64,000 nucleotides of DNA from Flavobacteriaceae bacterium PS02293. GTDB lineage: Bacteria > Bacteroidota > Bacteroidia > Flavobacteriales > Weeksellaceae. Shown piece by piece: positions 15,489 through 24,550 of the stretch (its first letter is position 1; every line of letters begins with the position of its first letter). The notes under the pieces were generated by a model that did not search any database, had not been told where the DNA came from, and saw only the letters and a program-made list of their open reading frames with translations. Position numbers and translations under genes: made by a program. The DNA is taken from NCBI GenBank assembly GCA_029960045.1, contig JASCOV010000004.1, positions 186,001 through 250,000 of the forward strand, read 5' to 3'.

Positions 15489-17218
15489 TTATTAATTTTC
15501 AAATTAATAGAGAAACTTACAGTTGTTCCTTCATTTAGTTCACTATCTACAGCTATTTTTCCGGAATATAACTCTACAATTTCTTTACAAAGACTAAGTC
15601 CCAAACCAGCACCCAGATTTTCTACATCTTCTGATAAAACACCTTGATAATAAGGCTCAAATATTTTTTCTAGATCGGATTTAGAAATTCCAGCACCTGT
15701 ATCAATGATTGCTGTTGTTAATACAACTGTATTTTCATCTAAATATTTTGCAGAAGTGTTTACTGTGATTTGTCCATTTTCTGTAAACTTGTTGGCGTTC
15801 CCAAGAATATTCATAAAGATCTGATTGATCTTTGTACAATCTGAATAAACAAGAATATTAGGATCAATATTTTTATTAATAACAAACTTATTATTTCTTG
15901 TTTCTATATAAGGTTCAATTGCGGTTAATATAGATGTGATCTCGTTATTAAGATTAAAAACAGTTGGAATCAATTTATTTTCAACTTGTTGATTTTTGGT
16001 GTATTCCAGAATCTGATTGGCTTGCATTAATAAAGTATCATTAGTAAAACTGATAGATTTCAAATATTCTTTTATAGATTCGTCGGTTGTTTTTTTATTA
16101 ATTCTTTTGATGAAAATTCCAATAATTTTCAACGGTGATCTCAGTTCGTGACTCAACATTCCGAGAATTCTATTCTTGAAATTAAGATTTTCATTAATCT
16201 TTTTGTTGGCAGAATTAAGCCTTTTTTCATAAATAAAAGCAATCCTTGTAAAATACATAATCAAGATCGAAACAATGAACATCAAAACCATTGCGCCCAA
16301 AACCAAATAAGTTCTGATTTTGTTGCTGGCAGAATTTTGTTTTGCAAGTTCTTTTTCCAATTCTACTTTAGAATCTCTGATGGCAAATTCATAAATATTC
16401 ATCAAGTCATTGCTGTAAATCAACATGTTATTAAAAGTTTTATAGAACTTTCCATTGTTGTTTTTATTTTTGGTAACGTTGACTTGGATTTTCTGAACTT
16501 CTTTAGAATAATGATTGTTGATGGATCTCATCAGACTATCCAACTCTGATTTCATTCTGGAAGCATCTGTCGTTTTTCCATTCTTTAAAGTTATAACGGT
16601 GCTTTCCTTTTGTACATTTACTTTTCCTGCAATTGCGTCTCCCAAACGTCCAAAAAGACCCTTTTTCTCAATTGTATCTGCAAAAGTTTGTTGTTGAATG
16701 TCAAATTTTTCAAAATCATAATTGAAATCCATTTTTTTGAATTTAGGAAGCTCATCACGTATCTTGAAAGTTGATTTTGTTGAAAATTGAAAAGTAGAAT
16801 CTACTAGCAATTTTAGTTTTTTAAGTTCAGCAGTATCTTTTTTCTGAGTCGTCAGTATTGTTTTTAATCTTGGATTTCTGTCTTTATAACGATTGATACT
16901 ATCTAGATTTTGACTTAGTTTATTAACGGATTGAAAATAAGATTCCAAGAATTTCTTATCATCAGTTATCAGATATTTTTGAAAATAATCCTGAGAAGTG
17001 ATAAGCTCTTTTCTGGAATTATCTGTAAGATTTTCTAACGAGTGAACATCTTTTAATTGATTTTCTATAAAGGAAAGATTCTTCCGGTTTACAAATTCAT
17101 TATAAAAAAATGCAGCAATTATTAATTGGATCAATAAAATACAGATGATGAGGAAATAATGAACAATTTTTCTTAATCTAAAACTCAGCGAGCGTGAAGA
17201 ATTGTTTTTTGATTTCAT
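15485..17218 (-). CDS. Membrane sensor histidine kinase with large extracytoplasmic domain
   Basis: 577 residues. TM1 (about 21-41) and TM2 (about 303-325) bracket a ~260-residue, mainly helical, Lys/Asn-rich sensor region. After a short linker come HisKA (LGMLSHELRSP, His357) and the HATPase domain (NILGNANKFTENG N box, DTGAGIS G1, GAGLGLSLCK G2). It passes phosphate to the co-encoded LuxR-type regulator. On the minus strand a -7 box TAAATTTG lies at 17277-17284, about 60 bp before the start. The ligand cannot be inferred; the sensor region resembles the four-helix type but I cannot assign a named family. Confidence 0.9.
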   Translation of the reverse strand: MKSKNNSSRSLSFRLRKIVHYFLIICILLIQLIIAAFFYNEFVNRKNLSFIENQLKDVHSLENLTDNSRKELITSQDYFQKYLITDDKKFLESYFQSVNKLSQNLDSINRYKDRNPRLKTILTTQKKDTAELKKLKLLVDSTFQFSTKSTFKIRDELPKFKKMDFNYDFEKFDIQQQTFADTIEKKGLFGRLGDAIAGKVNVQKESTVITLKNGKTTDASRMKSELDSLMRSINNHYSKEVQKIQVNVTKNKNNNGKFYKTFNNMLIYSNDLMNIYEFAIRDSKVELEKELAKQNSASNKIRTYLVLGAMVLMFIVSILIMYFTRIAFIYEKRLNSANKKINENLNFKNRILGMLSHELRSPLKIIGIFIKRINKKTTDESIKEYLKSISFTNDTLLMQANQILEYTKNQQVENKLIPTVFNLNNEITSILTAIEPYIETRNNKFVINKNIDPNILVYSDCTKINQIFMNILGNANKFTENGQITVNTSAKYLDENTVVLTTAIIDTGAGISKSDLEKIFEPYYQGVLSEDVENLGAGLGLSLCKEIVELYSGKIAVDSELNEGTTVSFSINLKINK

Positions 17219-17384
17219 ATATGTGGTTTTTAGTTTTTTTGAATCTATGCATTAAATAAACAATATTCATAAAATACAAATTTAAACAATATCATAAAAG
17301 TATTAACTTATTAGTGCTTTTTTTTAATAGGTAATAGAACTTTGGAATATTATTTATATAAGATTTCTCATAAAAATAAGAAAA

Positions 17385-17417
17385 AAAATCCTGTGAATAG
17401 ATATTTCACAGGATTTT
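17385..17417 (-). terminator. Terminator of pheS
   Basis: AAAATCCTGTGAA and TTCACAGGATTTT give a perfect 13-bp stem; on the minus strand a T run follows. Confidence 0.85.
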
Positions 17418-17438
17418 AATATATTTTAATAAAAATGA

Positions 17439-18449
17439 TTACAAACTCTTAAATTGTTGTAACATTCTTACATCATTTTCAAAGAACATTCTGATGTCGC
17501 TCATTTGATAAAGAAGCATTACAATTCTTTCTATTCCCATTCCGAAAGCATATCCAGAGAATTTATCAGAATCAATATTGACATTTTTAAGAACAGCAGG
17601 GTCAACCATTCCACAACCCATAATTTCTAACCAACCCGTTCCTTTTGTGATTCTGTAATCTGTTTCCGAATTCAGTCCCCAATAAACGTCCACTTCGGCA
17701 CTAGGCTCTGTGAAAGGGAAATAAGAAGGTCTCATTCTGATTTTTGATTTTCCAAAAAGTTCTGTTGTAAAGAACTGAATGGTTTGTTTCAAATCTGCAA
17801 AACTTACATTCTCATCTATGTATAAACCTTCAATTTGATGGAAAATACAGTGCGAACGGGAAGAAACTGCTTCATTACGGAAAACTCTTCCAGGAGACAA
17901 GATTCTCATTGGCGGTTCGTTATTTTCCATATGTCGGATTTGTACAGAAGACGTATGTGTTCTCAACAAAACATCTGGATTTTGCTCGATGAAAAACGTA
18001 TCCTGCATATCTCTTGCCGGATGATATTCTGGTAAGTTTAATGCAGTAAAGTTATGCCAGTCATCTTCAATCTCGGGTCCGTCTGCAACAGCAAAACCGA
18101 TAGATTTGAAGATATCAATGATTTTATTTTTAACAAGATTAATTGGATGGCGAGAACCCAATTCCAAAGGAAAAGCAGGTCTGGTAAGGTCTTCTTTTTC
18201 AAGAATTATTTTACTTTCCGGAGAAGATTTTAGTTCCTCCAGTTTCTCGTTTACAGAATTTCTTAAGATGTTGATTTTCTGTCCAAAATCTTTCTTCTGC
18301 TCATTAGGGATTTGTTTCAATGATTCGTAGAAATCGTTCATAATTCCTTTTTTTCCATTGAATTTTAGTCGAAACTGTTCTATCTCATCCTTTGCAGAAG
18401 ATTGGAAATTTTGTACTTCCAACAGCAGGTCATCAATTTTCTCTAGCAT
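17439..18449 (-). CDS. pheS: Phenylalanine--tRNA ligase alpha subunit
   Basis: 336 residues, normal length for bacterial PheRS alpha. N-terminal coiled-coil arm (1-90), then the class II catalytic core: LGSRHPINLV, HNFTALNLPEYHPARDMQDTF (shown in part), motif 2 around FRNEAVSSRSHCIFHQIEG, and motif 3 GYAFGMGIERIVML near the C-terminus. Works as an alpha2-beta2 tetramer; pheT (beta) is not next to it, so the two subunits are encoded apart in this genome, as is common in the phylum. Single-gene unit. Confidence 0.96.
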   Translation of the reverse strand: MLEKIDDLLLEVQNFQSSAKDEIEQFRLKFNGKKGIMNDFYESLKQIPNEQKKDFGQKINILRNSVNEKLEELKSSPESKIILEKEDLTRPAFPLELGSRHPINLVKNKIIDIFKSIGFAVADGPEIEDDWHNFTALNLPEYHPARDMQDTFFIEQNPDVLLRTHTSSVQIRHMENNEPPMRILSPGRVFRNEAVSSRSHCIFHQIEGLYIDENVSFADLKQTIQFFTTELFGKSKIRMRPSYFPFTEPSAEVDVYWGLNSETDYRITKGTGWLEIMGCGMVDPAVLKNVNIDSDKFSGYAFGMGIERIVMLLYQMSDIRMFFENDVRMLQQFKSL

Positions 18450-18494
18450 TATTCTTTATAAAAATAGACTGCAAAAATACGATTTTTAAAATAA

Positions 18495-18523
18495 AAAATC
18501 TGCCTTTGTTGGCGGCAGATTTT
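18495..18523 (-). terminator. Terminator of the YceI gene
   Basis: AAAATCTGCC and GGCAGATTTT stem with a 9-nt loop; T-rich after the hairpin on the minus strand. Confidence 0.75.
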
Positions 18524-18571
18524 AATTTTTTAAATCTTGAGTCTTATGCCTTGTCTCTTGATTCTTTATAT

Positions 18572-19231
18572 TTATTTCTTTTCAATCGCTTTGACTTTCA
18601 TCTGAACGTTGATTTCATTCTTGATTAAACCTTCCGCAACAGGCATTTGAAATTTGATTCCAAACTCGTCTCTGTTGATGTCTTTCGGTTCTGTTGCGAT
18701 GCTCAATTCGCCATCTTTCAATTTTACGTTAGCATTGAAAGTTGCAGGTTTTGTAATCCCTTTCAAAGTTAGATTTCCATCAAGAATTGTGTTGTAATCT
18801 CCACCGGCAGGTGCTTCAGATATTTTAGTGATTTCAAAAGAAGCAGTCGGGAATTTTTCTGTGTCGAAGAAGTCGGCGCTTTTAAGATGTCCAATCAGTT
18901 TTCCGTTTCCATCTTCTTCCTTCAAATCTTCATTGATAATAGAATTCATATCGATGACAAATTGCCCGCTTTCAAGCTTATTATCTTTTACAGTAACTTC
19001 TCCGCTTTCAAACTTCAAAGTTCCGATATGACTTGTGTTATCAGATTTTACAACTTTAAAACCTTTCCATTCCGCTTTACTGTTCAGGGTGTCAACAACG
19101 TATATTTGGCCTTCATTTTTTGTCAATACCTCATTACTTTCACTCGTTACAGGTTTGTCTTTTCCACAAGAGATGACCAAAACCGAAGCAGAAATTATGA
19201 ATAATGCGGATATCAAAGTTGTCTTTTTCAT
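18572..19231 (-). CDS. YceI-family lipoprotein
   Basis: 219 residues from the ATG at 19231; the longer frame (to 19267) was not used because MKKTTLISALFIISASVLVISC is a clean lipoprotein signal (Cys22). The mature part has the YceI lipocalin-like pattern: VDTLNSKAEWKG, HIGTLKFESGEVTV, LIGHLKSADFFDTEKFPTA (in part), DGNLTLKGITKPATFNANVKL and NRDEFGIKF. YceI proteins bind polyisoprenoid or similar lipids in a beta barrel in the periplasm; here it is membrane-anchored. Stand-alone gene. Confidence 0.92.
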   Translation of the reverse strand: MKKTTLISALFIISASVLVISCGKDKPVTSESNEVLTKNEGQIYVVDTLNSKAEWKGFKVVKSDNTSHIGTLKFESGEVTVKDNKLESGQFVIDMNSIINEDLKEEDGNGKLIGHLKSADFFDTEKFPTASFEITKISEAPAGGDYNTILDGNLTLKGITKPATFNANVKLKDGELSIATEPKDINRDEFGIKFQMPVAEGLIKNEINVQMKVKAIEKK

Positions 19232-19363
19232 ATCAAGAGATTTTTCAGAATAGAAATGGAATAGCATTGCAATTTCACTTCAAATATTTTAAATTATTAG
19301 TTACTTTTCCGTACTTTGCTAAAGTAATAAAATTATTACGAGTTTAAAATCTTATTTTTAAAA

Positions 19364-20296
19364 ATGTTGCTAGAAGTTAAGAATCTGTATTTCAATTATC
19401 AGGCCGATAAAACCTTGTTTCAAAATCTTAATCTGAATGTAGATGAAGGTCAAATTATTGCTTTGGCTGGCGAAAGTGGCTGTGGAAAATCAACATTGTT
19501 GAGTCTCATTTATGGTTTGATGGATTGGCAGAGTGGAGAAATTATCTTCGAAGGACAAAAGCTTTTCGGACCAAAAGGAAATCTTGTTCCCGGCGAAGCA
19601 CAGATGAAATTTGTAGCACAAAATTATGATTTGATGCCTTATGGAACGGTTTACGATAACGTTGGAAAATATATTTCTAACATCAATTTAAAATCAAAAA
19701 AAGAGAAAGTAGAAGAATTATTGGATGTTGTTGGACTTACAGAATATGCTAAAGTAATTCCTAAAAATCTAAGTGGTGGACAACAACAACGTGTAGCAAT
19801 TGCCAGAGCTTTGGCTATTCTTCCAAAGATGCTTTTGCTGGATGAACCTTTTAGTAATTTGGATTTTTCCCGCAAATTTGAATTGAGAGATAAGCTTTTC
19901 AATTATGTAAGACAAAATAATATGAGCCTTTTGATTTCGACGCATAATCTGGAAGAAGTTTTGCCTTGGGCAGACAAAATTGTGGTTTTGCAACAAGGAA
20001 GATTGATTCAAAATGATTCGCCGAAAGAAACTTACGAAAATCCTTACAATGATTATGTCGCAAAGCTTTTAGGCGAAGTCAATATTTTTTCGGACGAAGA
20101 AAAAGCTCAATTCAATCTTTCCAAGAAACATTATTTTCCACATCAAATAAAAGTTGCTGAAAATGGAGTAGAGGCAACTGTTTTGGAAAGTCTTTTCGCT
20201 GGTTCACATTACAGAAATAAACTTAAAATTAATGACAAATCGATTGTGATTTACACTCCAAATTCTATCTCAGGAAAAGTCTTTTTGGAGTTTTAA
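19364..20296 (+). CDS. ABC transporter ATP-binding protein without adjacent permease
   Basis: 310 residues. Walker A GESGCGKST (about 37-45), Q-loop FVAQNYDLMPYGTV, signature LSGGQQQR, Walker B LLLDEPFSNLD and switch STHNLEE are all intact, so it should hydrolyse ATP. Residues from about 235 on form a small extra domain (TOBE-like) with strands ending GKVFLEF, typical of the PotA/CysA/MalK branch of importers. There is no permease or binding protein beside it, so its partner is encoded elsewhere or it acts in another way. Substrate unknown. Confidence 0.85.
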   Translation: MLLEVKNLYFNYQADKTLFQNLNLNVDEGQIIALAGESGCGKSTLLSLIYGLMDWQSGEIIFEGQKLFGPKGNLVPGEAQMKFVAQNYDLMPYGTVYDNVGKYISNINLKSKKEKVEELLDVVGLTEYAKVIPKNLSGGQQQRVAIARALAILPKMLLLDEPFSNLDFSRKFELRDKLFNYVRQNNMSLLISTHNLEEVLPWADKIVVLQQGRLIQNDSPKETYENPYNDYVAKLLGEVNIFSDEEKAQFNLSKKHYFPHQIKVAENGVEATVLESLFAGSHYRNKLKINDKSIVIYTPNSISGKVFLEF

Positions 20297-20503
20297 GTAT
20301 AATTGTTGATAAAATATGGATAACTTATACATTTTCAGTTTGTTGAATTATGAAAATTTTCTAATTTTGCTAAACGAAAGTATATAGGAAATTTTTGGTT
20401 AATTCTCTTTCTGCCCCTAAAGTCCGAAATTAGCATTCGCAATCAAAGTCTTTGAAAGTTTACCCTGCCAAAATTTTCCTTTTTTTGTTTAATATCTAAA
20501 AGG

Positions 20504-20563
20504 CTTCGACTCCGCTCAGCCTTACATCTAGTATTAAACTTGTCACACTGAGCGGAGTCGAAG
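20504..20563. repeat. Inverted pair of CTGAGCGGAGTCGAAG repeats
   Basis: CTTCGACTCCGCTCAG (20504-20519) and its exact reverse complement (20548-20563) form a 16-bp perfect inverted repeat with a 28-nt loop, between convergent genes. The same 16-mer occurs once at 569-584. The rest of 20297-20583 holds no gene that I can support. Confidence 0.85.
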
Positions 20564-20583
20564 TGTTTTTTATCTATTTTCTA

Positions 20584-20916
20584 CTAAGCCTTCTTTACAA
20601 ACTCAGACTTCAAAGCCATAGAACCAAAACCATCAATTTTACAATCAATATTATGGTCGCTATCAGGTCTTAGTCTGATATTTTTAACTTTGGTTCCTGC
20701 TTTTACAGGTTTTGGAGCTCCTTTTACAGGCAAATCTTTGATGACAATTACAGAATCTCCATCTTGTAATTCTTTCCCAAGAGAATCAAAAATTTTACCT
20801 TCTGTAGAAACTTCCGTAGGATCCCACTCGTAGAAACACTGAGAACAAACTTGCAGATTGTCTTGTTCGTAAGTGAATTCGGATTGACATTTTGGGCAAA
20901 GAATTGTATCACTCAT
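20584..20916 (-). CDS. YjdM/PhnA-like zinc-ribbon protein
   Basis: 110 residues from the ATG at 20916; upstream in-frame codons to 20997 are poor and include the promoter. N-terminal zinc ribbon with CPKC (about 7-10) and CSQC (about 24-27), then the PhnA/YjdM C-terminal domain ([43 protein letters not shown] in part). Despite the historical name it is not shown to break C-P bonds; its function is unknown. Divergent from gcvT. Its promoter region has a TACCTTTG -7 box (20935-20942) with TTTC 19 bp upstream, one mismatch from the ideal TTTG. Confidence 0.9.
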   Translation of the reverse strand: MSDTILCPKCQSEFTYEQDNLQVCSQCFYEWDPTEVSTEGKIFDSLGKELQDGDSVIVIKDLPVKGAPKPVKAGTKVKNIRLRPDSDHNIDCKIDGFGSMALKSEFVKKA

Positions 20917-20934
20917 AGTTTTTAATTTGAAATG

Positions 20935-20965
20935 CAAAGGTAACATTAATACATATAATCTGAAA
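20935..20965 (-). promoter_or_regulatory. Probable promoter of the YjdM gene
   Basis: On the minus strand TTTC-N19-TACCTTTG: exact -7 box, one mismatch in the -33 element, standard spacing, 18 nt before the ATG. Confidence 0.55.
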
Positions 20966-21063
20966 TGAGATAATTCATAAGGTATAAAATTCAACATTAA
21001 TCATTTATAATTCATCATTAATTTTTAGATTTGTGCGCAACTAAAATAAATCTTCTATATAAA

Positions 21064-22143
21064 ATGAAAAAAACCGCTTTATACGATAAACACGTTTCTT
21101 TAGGCGCGAAAATCGTTCCGTTCGCAGGATTCGAAATGCCTGTTCAATATTCAGGAATCAATGAAGAACATTTTGCTGTCCGCGAAAAAGCGGGAATTTT
21201 TGATGTGTCTCATATGGGACAGTTTTTCATCGAAGGTCCTTCTGCAAAAGACTTGTTACAGTTTGTAACTTCTAACAATGTTGATGCTCTTGAAAATGGA
21301 AAAGCACAATATTCTTGTCTTCCGAACGCAACTGGCGGAATTGTAGATGATTTGATTGTTTATAAAATCGAAGACGAAAAATATTTTGTGGTTGTAAACG
21401 CTTCAAATATTGATAAAGACTGGAATCACATTGCAAAATACAATGAGAAATTCGGAGCAAAAATGACGAATGCTTCTGATGAGATGTCATTAATCGCAAT
21501 TCAAGGTCCAAAAGCGACTGAGATTCTTCAGAAACTAACGGAGACAGATTTGTCAGCAATTCCATATTATCATTTCACAATTGGTTCTGTTGCTGGTTTT
21601 TCTGATGTGATTATTTCCAATACAGGTTATACAGGAAGTGGCGGATTCGAAATTTATTTTGATAACAAATATGCAGAACAGCTTTGGGATGCTTTATCAG
21701 AGGCTGGGAAAGAATTTGGATTGATTCCTTGCGGATTGGCTTCCAGAGATACTTTGAGATTGGAAAAAGGGTTCTGTCTTTATGGAAACGATATCGATGA
21801 CACCACATCTCCACTTGAAGCCGGATTGGGTTGGATTACGAAATTTGATAAAGATTTTGTGAATAAAGCATTCTTGGAAAATCAAAAAACTGAAGGTGTT
21901 TCCAAAAAATTAGTCGGTTTCGAAATGCAGGAAAAAGCGATTCCTAGACACGATTATGAAGTGGTTGATGCAGAAGGAAATATCATCGGAAAAGTAACTT
22001 CCGGAACAATGTCTCCAATGAAAAAAATAGGATTGGGACTAGCTTACGTTGACAAACCTAACTTCAAATTAGGGTCAGAAATCTTCATCAGAATCAGAAA
22101 CAAAGATATTCCTGCGAAAGTGGTGAAATTACCTTTTGTTTAA
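21064..22143 (+). CDS. gcvT: Aminomethyltransferase, glycine cleavage T protein
   Basis: 359 residues from the ATG at 21064 ([20 protein letters not shown]), the usual start for flavobacterial GcvT; an earlier in-frame ATG at 21031 overlaps the -7 box TAGATTTG (21026-21033) and is rejected. T protein takes the methylamine from lipoyl-H protein and makes 5,10-methylene-tetrahydrofolate. Family marks: [64 protein letters not shown] in part. Single gene; gcvH and gcvP are not in the window. Confidence 0.95.
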   Translation: MKKTALYDKHVSLGAKIVPFAGFEMPVQYSGINEEHFAVREKAGIFDVSHMGQFFIEGPSAKDLLQFVTSNNVDALENGKAQYSCLPNATGGIVDDLIVYKIEDEKYFVVVNASNIDKDWNHIAKYNEKFGAKMTNASDEMSLIAIQGPKATEILQKLTETDLSAIPYYHFTIGSVAGFSDVIISNTGYTGSGGFEIYFDNKYAEQLWDALSEAGKEFGLIPCGLASRDTLRLEKGFCLYGNDIDDTTSPLEAGLGWITKFDKDFVNKAFLENQKTEGVSKKLVGFEMQEKAIPRHDYEVVDAEGNIIGKVTSGTMSPMKKIGLGLAYVDKPNFKLGSEIFIRIRNKDIPAKVVKLPFV

Positions 22144-22169
22144 ATTAAAATCTAAATTGATTATCATAT

Positions 22170-22195
22170 AAGCGACTATTTTGGTCGCTTTTTTG
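22170..22195 (+). terminator. Terminator of gcvT
   Basis: AAGCGAC and GTCGCTT stem, 7-nt loop, then a T run. Confidence 0.75.
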
Positions 22196-22234
22196 TTTCT
22201 GATATTTTTATTAAATGCAAAAAAATAATTTGTT

Positions 22235-22705
22235 ATGAAATTAAATAAACTAAGTCTTGTTCTGATTTTTTCTGGAGTTTTATTTCTTCAAGCTGTTGAG
22301 AAAAATGAAATCACTTTGAATCCAGTAGCCAATTCGATGAAATATTCAGCACTTTATCAGGAAATGCCTGCAACGATTAAGAGTTTTCTGGCTAAATATT
22401 ATCCAAAAGCAACAGTTGTAAAATACGAAACAAAATCAACAGTCGTCGGCAAAAAATATGAAGTAAAACTGAACAACGGTGCGGAAATCGATTTTGATAA
22501 AAATGGAAACTGGGAAGAAATCAGTGATAAGCAAGGTGTTCCAGCAGCTTTGATTCCTGCAAAAATCAAAACTTATCTCGACCAAAAATACAAAGGCGTA
22601 AAAGTAGAAAGCATTGATAAAGAACGAAACAAAATCAAAGTTGATTTACAAAATGACATCGATTTGGAATTCGATAAAAATGGGAAGTTTTTGAGAATTG
22701 AGTAA
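22235..22705 (+). CDS. PepSY-like periplasmic protein
   Basis: 156 residues with an N-terminal signal peptide (MKLNKLSLVLIFSGVLFLQA). The mature part contains two copies of a ~70-residue PepSY_like unit: residues about 45-90 (LPATIKSFLAKYYPKA-type helix, then KKYEVKLNNGAEIDFDKNGNW) and about 105-156 (ALIPAKIKTYLDQKY, then KIKVDLQNDIDLEFDKNGKF). Proteins of this sort (formerly DUF2874) are periplasmic and of unknown function, possibly binding peptides. Single gene between two terminators. Confidence 0.85.
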   Translation: MKLNKLSLVLIFSGVLFLQAVEKNEITLNPVANSMKYSALYQEMPATIKSFLAKYYPKATVVKYETKSTVVGKKYEVKLNNGAEIDFDKNGNWEEISDKQGVPAALIPAKIKTYLDQKYKGVKVESIDKERNKIKVDLQNDIDLEFDKNGKFLRIE

Positions 22706-22710
22706 AATAG

Positions 22711-22741
22711 AAAAGCGTTCAAATTTTGAACGCTTTTTTTT
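22711..22741. terminator. Bidirectional terminator
   Basis: AAAAGCGTTCAAA and TTTGAACGCTTTT form a near-continuous 12-13-bp stem followed by T on the plus strand. Confidence 0.8.
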
Positions 22742-22769
22742 CTAAAATCTAATTTCTAGATTCTAACTT

Positions 22770-23303
22770 CTATTTAAGATACTTAGTAATACTCTCACTC
22801 ATTGGATTGGTTTTGCTTTCAAAACTGTCAATGATGTTACCTTTTTCATCTAAAAGAATTTTGGTAAAGTTCCAACCGATTGTCGTGTTTTTAACGCCAT
22901 TCTCTTTTTTGTCGGTTAAGAATTTGTAGATAGGAGCGATGTCATCTCCTTTTACAGACACTTTTCCAGCCATTGGGAATTGAACTCCATAATTTCTTTG
23001 GCAGAACGTTGCAATCTCGTGATTGGCTCCAGGTTCTTGTCCTCCGAAATTGTTCGCTGGAAAACCTACAACAACCAATTTGTTTTTATAAGCTTCATAA
23101 AGTTTTTCCAAATCTGCATATTGAGGTGTGAATCCGCACTCGGAAGCAGTGTTGACAACCAATATTTTTTTGCCTTTGAATTTAGAAAAATCAATAGTAG
23201 AGCCATCCAAAGCCTCAACTTTGAAACTGTGAATCGATTTTGCCTGTGCCTTATTTTTTGAAAACCCGAATAATGATAGCATAATGATGAATAAATATTT
23301 CAT
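22770..23303 (-). CDS. Glutathione peroxidase family protein (Cys type), exported
   Basis: 177 residues. The signal peptide (1-20, ending NKAQ) places it in the periplasm, unlike most bacterial homologues. The catalytic tetrad is complete: Cys56 (NTASECGFT), Gln89 (GGQEPG), Trp144 and Asn145 (IGWNFTK). Cys101 (TFCQRNY) sits where the resolving cysteine of thioredoxin-dependent GPx enzymes lies, so it probably uses thioredoxin-like reductants rather than glutathione. Role: reduction of hydrogen and lipid peroxides. Single gene. Confidence 0.93.
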   Translation of the reverse strand: MKYLFIIMLSLFGFSKNKAQAKSIHSFKVEALDGSTIDFSKFKGKKILVVNTASECGFTPQYADLEKLYEAYKNKLVVVGFPANNFGGQEPGANHEIATFCQRNYGVQFPMAGKVSVKGDDIAPIYKFLTDKKENGVKNTTIGWNFTKILLDEKGNIIDSFESKTNPMSESITKYLK

Positions 23304-23508
23304 ATAAAGTTATTTAAATTTTTTTTAAGATTATATGCAATCGCCAGTTGGTCAATATTTCTTTTGAAGATTGTAAACAGCGATTTCATAAAGATAATTT
23401 AAAAATCAAATTTAAAACAAGTTTGGGAATAAGCGATGTTAAATTAAACTAAATCTGTCTATCAAAAACATTCAGAAATTAATACCTTTAAACCATTAGA
23501 AATCAATA

Positions 23509-24381
23509 ATGAACAGAAAAGATTTTATAAGCTTGTCCGGATTGGGATTTTTAGGTTTATATGCTTGCGGAACTTCAAATCTTATGAATAACAGAAAACC
23601 TTTGGCCATACAACTTTACACGATTCGGAATGCCATTTCTGAGAACTCGGAAAAATCCTTGGAACGATTGGCAGAATTAGGTTTTAAACAACTTGAAATT
23701 TACGGGTATGATGGAAAATTCTTTGGGAAATCGAGAACAGAATTTCAATCGATTCTCAAAAATGTTGGTTTGGAAGTTATCAGTTCTCATCATACAACGG
23801 GAATTATTCATAACGATAAAGGAACTTTACTTAATGATTGGGAAAAGTCTGTGGAAGATTTACATTTCATTGGTTCAAAATATATGGTTTGTTCTTATCT
23901 TTTTGAGGAAGAAAGAACATTGGAAAACTATAAAAAACTTCCAGAATTACTCAATAAATCGGGCGAAATAACCAATCAATCAGGAATCGATTTTGCTTAT
24001 CACAACCACGATTTTGAGTTTGAAAAATTCGAAAACAAAACGGTTTATGATTTCATTTTAGAGAATACGGATTCTGATTTGGTTAAAATGGAATTGGACC
24101 TTTATTGGATTTCAAAAGCGGGATTCAATCCATTGGATTATTTTGAAAAATACCCGAGAAGATTTCCTTTGTGGCATGTCAAAGATATGAAAGCCAAAAC
24201 TGAAGATTTTGCCGAGATAGGAAATGGAACAATTGATTTTAAAACCATTTTCGAAGCCAAAGAAAAAGCTGGTCTCAAATATTGGTTTCTGGAACAGGAT
24301 TCCAGTGAAAAAGATATTTTCGAAAGCATAAAAATCAGTAAAAACTATATTGATAATCATTCTTATTTCAAAACAAAATAG
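23509..24381 (+). CDS. Sugar phosphate isomerase/epimerase-like lipoprotein
   Basis: 290 residues. The N-terminus MNRKDFISLSGLGFLGLYAC has a lipobox (LYAC, Cys20) after a Tat-like RKDF start, so it is probably exported and lipid-anchored. The rest is a xylose-isomerase-like TIM barrel (AP_endonuc_2 family): AIQLYTIRNAI, FKQLEIYGYDG, ISSHHT, YHNHDFEFEKFENK and WHVKDMKA carry the usual metal-binding His/Asp/Glu positions. Bacteroidota have many such exported proteins, some now known to act on 3-keto-glycosides; the substrate here is unknown. Single gene. Confidence 0.82.
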   Translation: MNRKDFISLSGLGFLGLYACGTSNLMNNRKPLAIQLYTIRNAISENSEKSLERLAELGFKQLEIYGYDGKFFGKSRTEFQSILKNVGLEVISSHHTTGIIHNDKGTLLNDWEKSVEDLHFIGSKYMVCSYLFEEERTLENYKKLPELLNKSGEITNQSGIDFAYHNHDFEFEKFENKTVYDFILENTDSDLVKMELDLYWISKAGFNPLDYFEKYPRRFPLWHVKDMKAKTEDFAEIGNGTIDFKTIFEAKEKAGLKYWFLEQDSSEKDIFESIKISKNYIDNHSYFKTK

Positions 24382-24550
24382 CTGAGCGAAAGCGCCTTTG
24401 TGTGTCTCAAAAATATTTTCAATAATTATAAAAAAAATCTTTGCGCCCTGTGCGTTTAAATTCCTCAAAAATACATTCTCTTAACAAAGTTTTATGATTT
24501 GTAAAATAAATCCCTTTTCTTTGCCGTTCATTTCTTTATGACCAAAATCT

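Noticed and set aside
24382..24550. Possible short gene or repeat between the isomerase-like and FkbM genes
   Set aside because: Only AT-rich sequence with a loose CTTTGCGCCCTGTGCG stretch is seen; it is not repeated elsewhere in the window.
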